A stretch of DNA of 32,635 bases from Streptomyces sp. GESEQ-35 (GTDB taxonomy: Bacteria; Actinomycetota; Actinomycetes; Streptomycetales; Streptomycetaceae). This document shows, one piece after another, positions 31,126 to 32,635 of the stretch. The notes beneath the pieces are model-generated. The model was not told the DNA's origin, did not search any database, and saw only the letters and a list, made by a program, of their open reading frames with translations. The stretch covers positions 1-32,635 of the forward strand of contig NZ_JAFFSX010000048.1 in the NCBI RefSeq assembly GCF_017948485.1. The letters are read 5' to 3'. Within the stretch, counting starts at the first letter, position 1. Each line of letters starts with the position of its first letter. A program made the position numbers and the translations under genes.

Positions 31126-31299
31126 GGGCGACCAGTATCCCGGGGATGATCGCCGACGTCGCCGGGTTTATCGCGTGCGATTACGCGGCTGACCGCGTCC
31201 CGCCAGCCGGCTGCCTCGCGCACGACACCGACCTCTGACCAGGTCAAGCCCACCACTTCTGCTAGGAGCCCTATACCCCTTGGACGGGAGAAAGCGAAC

Positions 31300-31340
31300 G
31301 GAGTGAGGACTCACTCATTGACGGAGTGAGTCCTCACTCC
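31300..31340. promoter_or_regulatory. Double TetR operator: 17-bp perfect inverted repeat of two dyads
   Basis: GGAGTGAGGACTCACTC (31300-31316) and its exact complement GAGTGAGTCCTCACTCC (31324-31340) are separated by ATTGACG. Each is itself a dyad (GAGTGAG..CTCACTC with a 2-bp centre). They end 14 bp before the TetR ATG. Two stacked 17-18-bp TetR operators covering the promoter are the natural reading. Confidence 0.75.
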
Positions 31341-31354
31341 GTACTCTCGCGGTC

Positions 31355-31966
31355 ATGACAGCACCTAAGGAGAACCAGACCACCCGTCGCCGCGCCCCTG
31401 CCATGTCGCCGGAGCAGCGGCGCGCGATGATCATCCAGACCGCGATCCCGCTGATCGCCGAGTACGGCGCCGCGGTGACAACCGCGAAGATCGCCCGCGC
31501 CGCGGGCATCGGCGAGGGCACGATCTTCCGGGTCTTCGCCGACAAGAACGAGCTGCTGCAGGCCTGCATTGCCGAGGCGCTCTCCCCCGAGCACGCGGTC
31601 CGCGAGCTCGACGCGATCGACGTATCCCAGCCGCTGCCCGACCGGCTCGCGGAGGCGGCCGAGGCGCTACAGGCGCACATGTCCAGGATGGGCGCGATCA
31701 TCGGCTCGCTGGGGCATCGCGGCGGCAAGCACCCCGGCACGGTGCGCGGCGCGGGCCGCGACGAGTCGACGACCCGTATCCGCGCGGCCCTCGCGGAGCT
31801 GCTGGAGCCCGACAAGGCCGCCCTGCGCCGTCCGCCGGAGCAGATCGCGGCCCTCTTCTTCGGGTTGCTCTTCACTCAGCCGCGTACGGAGGACGAGCCC
31901 GACCTGACCCCGCAGGAGCTGGTGGAGGTCTTCCTGCACGGAGCGCTCTCGGGGGGCGCCAAGTGA
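31355..31966 (+). CDS. TetR-family regulator (not GBL type)
   Basis: This 203-residue protein has the helix-turn-helix RAMIIQTAIPLIAEYGAAVTTAKIARAAGIGEGTIFRVFADKNELLQACI at about 23-72, then a ligand domain (LAEAAEALQAHMSRMGAIIGSLG; PPEQIAALFFGLLFTQPRTE). The recognition helix GEGTIFRVF is typical of TetR proteins governing transporters and small membrane proteins and unlike the GBL-receptor group. ATG 31355 follows CTCGCGGTC without a strong ribosome binding site, just after the double operator, so autoregulation is likely. The stop overlaps the GTG of the next gene (GTGA), making a two-gene operon. Confidence 0.92.
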   Translation: MTAPKENQTTRRRAPAMSPEQRRAMIIQTAIPLIAEYGAAVTTAKIARAAGIGEGTIFRVFADKNELLQACIAEALSPEHAVRELDAIDVSQPLPDRLAEAAEALQAHMSRMGAIIGSLGHRGGKHPGTVRGAGRDESTTRIRAALAELLEPDKAALRRPPEQIAALFFGLLFTQPRTEDEPDLTPQELVEVFLHGALSGGAK

Positions 31967-32373
31967 GCGCGCGGAGAAGGCGCCTGGGGGTTACGGCCCT
32001 GGCCGTCCTGGCCCCCGTCCTGGTGTGGCTGGTCGCGGACCCACTGCTGGAGCACCGGCTGCGGATCGCCGATGGCGAGCAGACGCTCGACATCGGCGCC
32101 GTGCCTGTGGCGGTCGTCGCACTGCTCGCGTCGCTCTCCGGCTGGGGACTGCTGGCCGCCCTGGAGCGGTTCGGGGCGCGGCGCGCCCGCGCCATCTGGA
32201 CCGGGGTGGCCGGTGCCGTACTGGCCGTGTCCTTCCTGCCGTTCACCGGCGACGGCATGGACGACGGCACCCGGGTCTCCCTCGCTCTGATGCACCTGGC
32301 GGTGGCGGCGGTGCTGATCCCGGGGCTGGGCAGCAGGTCCCCCGGGGTGGGAGCCGCTGCCGCTAGGGGGTGA
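31963..32373 (+). CDS. Small four-helix membrane protein (DUF6069-like)
   Basis: This 136-residue protein starts at GTG 31963 overlapping the TetR stop, with GGGGGG upstream. Four hydrophobic segments are visible: about 8-26 (LGVTALAVLAPVLVWLVA), 44-63 (IGAVPVAVVALLASLSGWG), 77-96 (IWTGVAGAVLAVSFLPF) and 107-126 (LALMHLAVAAVLIPGL). A basic N-terminus (SARRRRLG) predicts N-in topology. Size, topology and the link with an adjacent TetR match the actinobacterial DUF6069 type. Function unknown; efflux or membrane stress is only suggested by the regulator. Confidence 0.8.
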   Translation: MSARRRRLGVTALAVLAPVLVWLVADPLLEHRLRIADGEQTLDIGAVPVAVVALLASLSGWGLLAALERFGARRARAIWTGVAGAVLAVSFLPFTGDGMDDGTRVSLALMHLAVAAVLIPGLGSRSPGVGAAAARG

Positions 32374-32407
32374 CCGCCACTACCAAGTACGCCGCGAGCA
32401 GCTCCAG

Positions 32408-32635
32408 ATGGAGGCAGCCCTGCTAGAGAGGTCTTCCAGCTCGCCCATCGGCTCGGCTTTCACGGCGGAGCCTGGGATTTTGACGACCTGCAAATCCCCG
32501 ACGTGGCCGGACGGTTCGTGCATCACGTCCCCACGGACGAGGAGGCCGAGCAGGAGCCGGGCGGAGCACTGGCCGCACGCGAGCGGACCGTGCGCGCCAT
32601 CCAGGCCGTGGGATACACAGTCGACGCCCAACTAT
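32408..32635 (+). pseudogene. Start-less or frameshifted coding fragment running off the right edge
   Basis: From about 32428 one plus-strand frame reads like a real protein: EVFQLAHRLGFHGGAWDFDDLQIPDVAGRFVHHVP, then TDEEAEQEPGGALAARERTVRAIQAVGYTVDAQL, to the window end. This frame begins after TGA 32371 and has no ATG or GTG before the conserved region. The ATG at 32408 (MEAALLE) is in another frame and would join it if one base were added near 32428. So it is either a single-base deletion (real or sequencing) or a 5'-truncated remnant. No family recognised with certainty. Confidence 0.55.

Noticed and set aside
29266..31149. Single 627-residue plus-strand protein
   Set aside because: Formed by reading through the NmrA frameshift into the antisense of the APH-like gene; the upstream 49 codons overlap the AraC gene.

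Overview
The window is high-GC DNA with GC-rich third codon positions, GTG/TTG starts beside ATG, GGAGG-type ribosome binding sites and actinobacterial gene families: gamma-butyrolactone (GBL) receptors, a SARP, an AfsA-type synthase, a tandem ACP and an acyl-CoA carboxylase. It reads as Streptomyces or a close relative. Two complete plasmid-type replication and partition modules place the DNA on a large, possibly linear plasmid, or on a plasmid-derived island. That last point is inference.

Layout. (1) 1-11,400: edge of a polyketide cluster under GBL-type control. Minus strand: a partial, odd ketosynthase protein, a tandem ACP, a TetR regulator, a SARP, a second TetR, an acyl-CoA carboxylase beta subunit and its epsilon subunit. 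Then come afsA (+), an NmrA-like reductase (-), a GBL receptor (+) and a class A flavin monooxygenase (-). Six stretches resembling the autoregulatory elements (AREs) bound by GBL receptors lie before or between these genes. (2) 11,432-15,700: replication module A on the minus strand (primase-polymerase, P4/D5-type helicase, small conserved protein), with a 9-bp iteron field and a helix-turn-helix protein beside it. (3) 15,700-18,500: parA-parB with five near-identical 17-bp dyads that are parS candidates. (4) 18,546-22,549: cargo, namely a RHH/Doc-like toxin-antitoxin pair with a palindromic operator, a divergent MerR/monooxygenase pair, a methyltransferase, a broken MarR gene and an unrecognised helical protein. 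(5) 22,560-28,360: a second, different parA/parB-like pair and replication module B on the plus strand, with its own 9-bp iterons. (6) 28,377-32,635: unrelated accessory genes: AraC, a frameshifted NmrA gene, an APH-like kinase, TetR plus a small membrane protein, and a coding fragment with no start.

Main observation. Modules A and B are homologous gene for gene in all three rep genes. They point outward as mirror images about 10 kb apart. Each has iterons of 9-bp period (GCGACTGAA in A, GGGACTGAC in B; 7 of 9 identical) around a perfect alternating purine-pyrimidine tract. Each is paired with an unrelated par system. This looks like a dual replicon: either a cointegrate of two related plasmids, or a duplicated origin that has diverged in iteron specificity.
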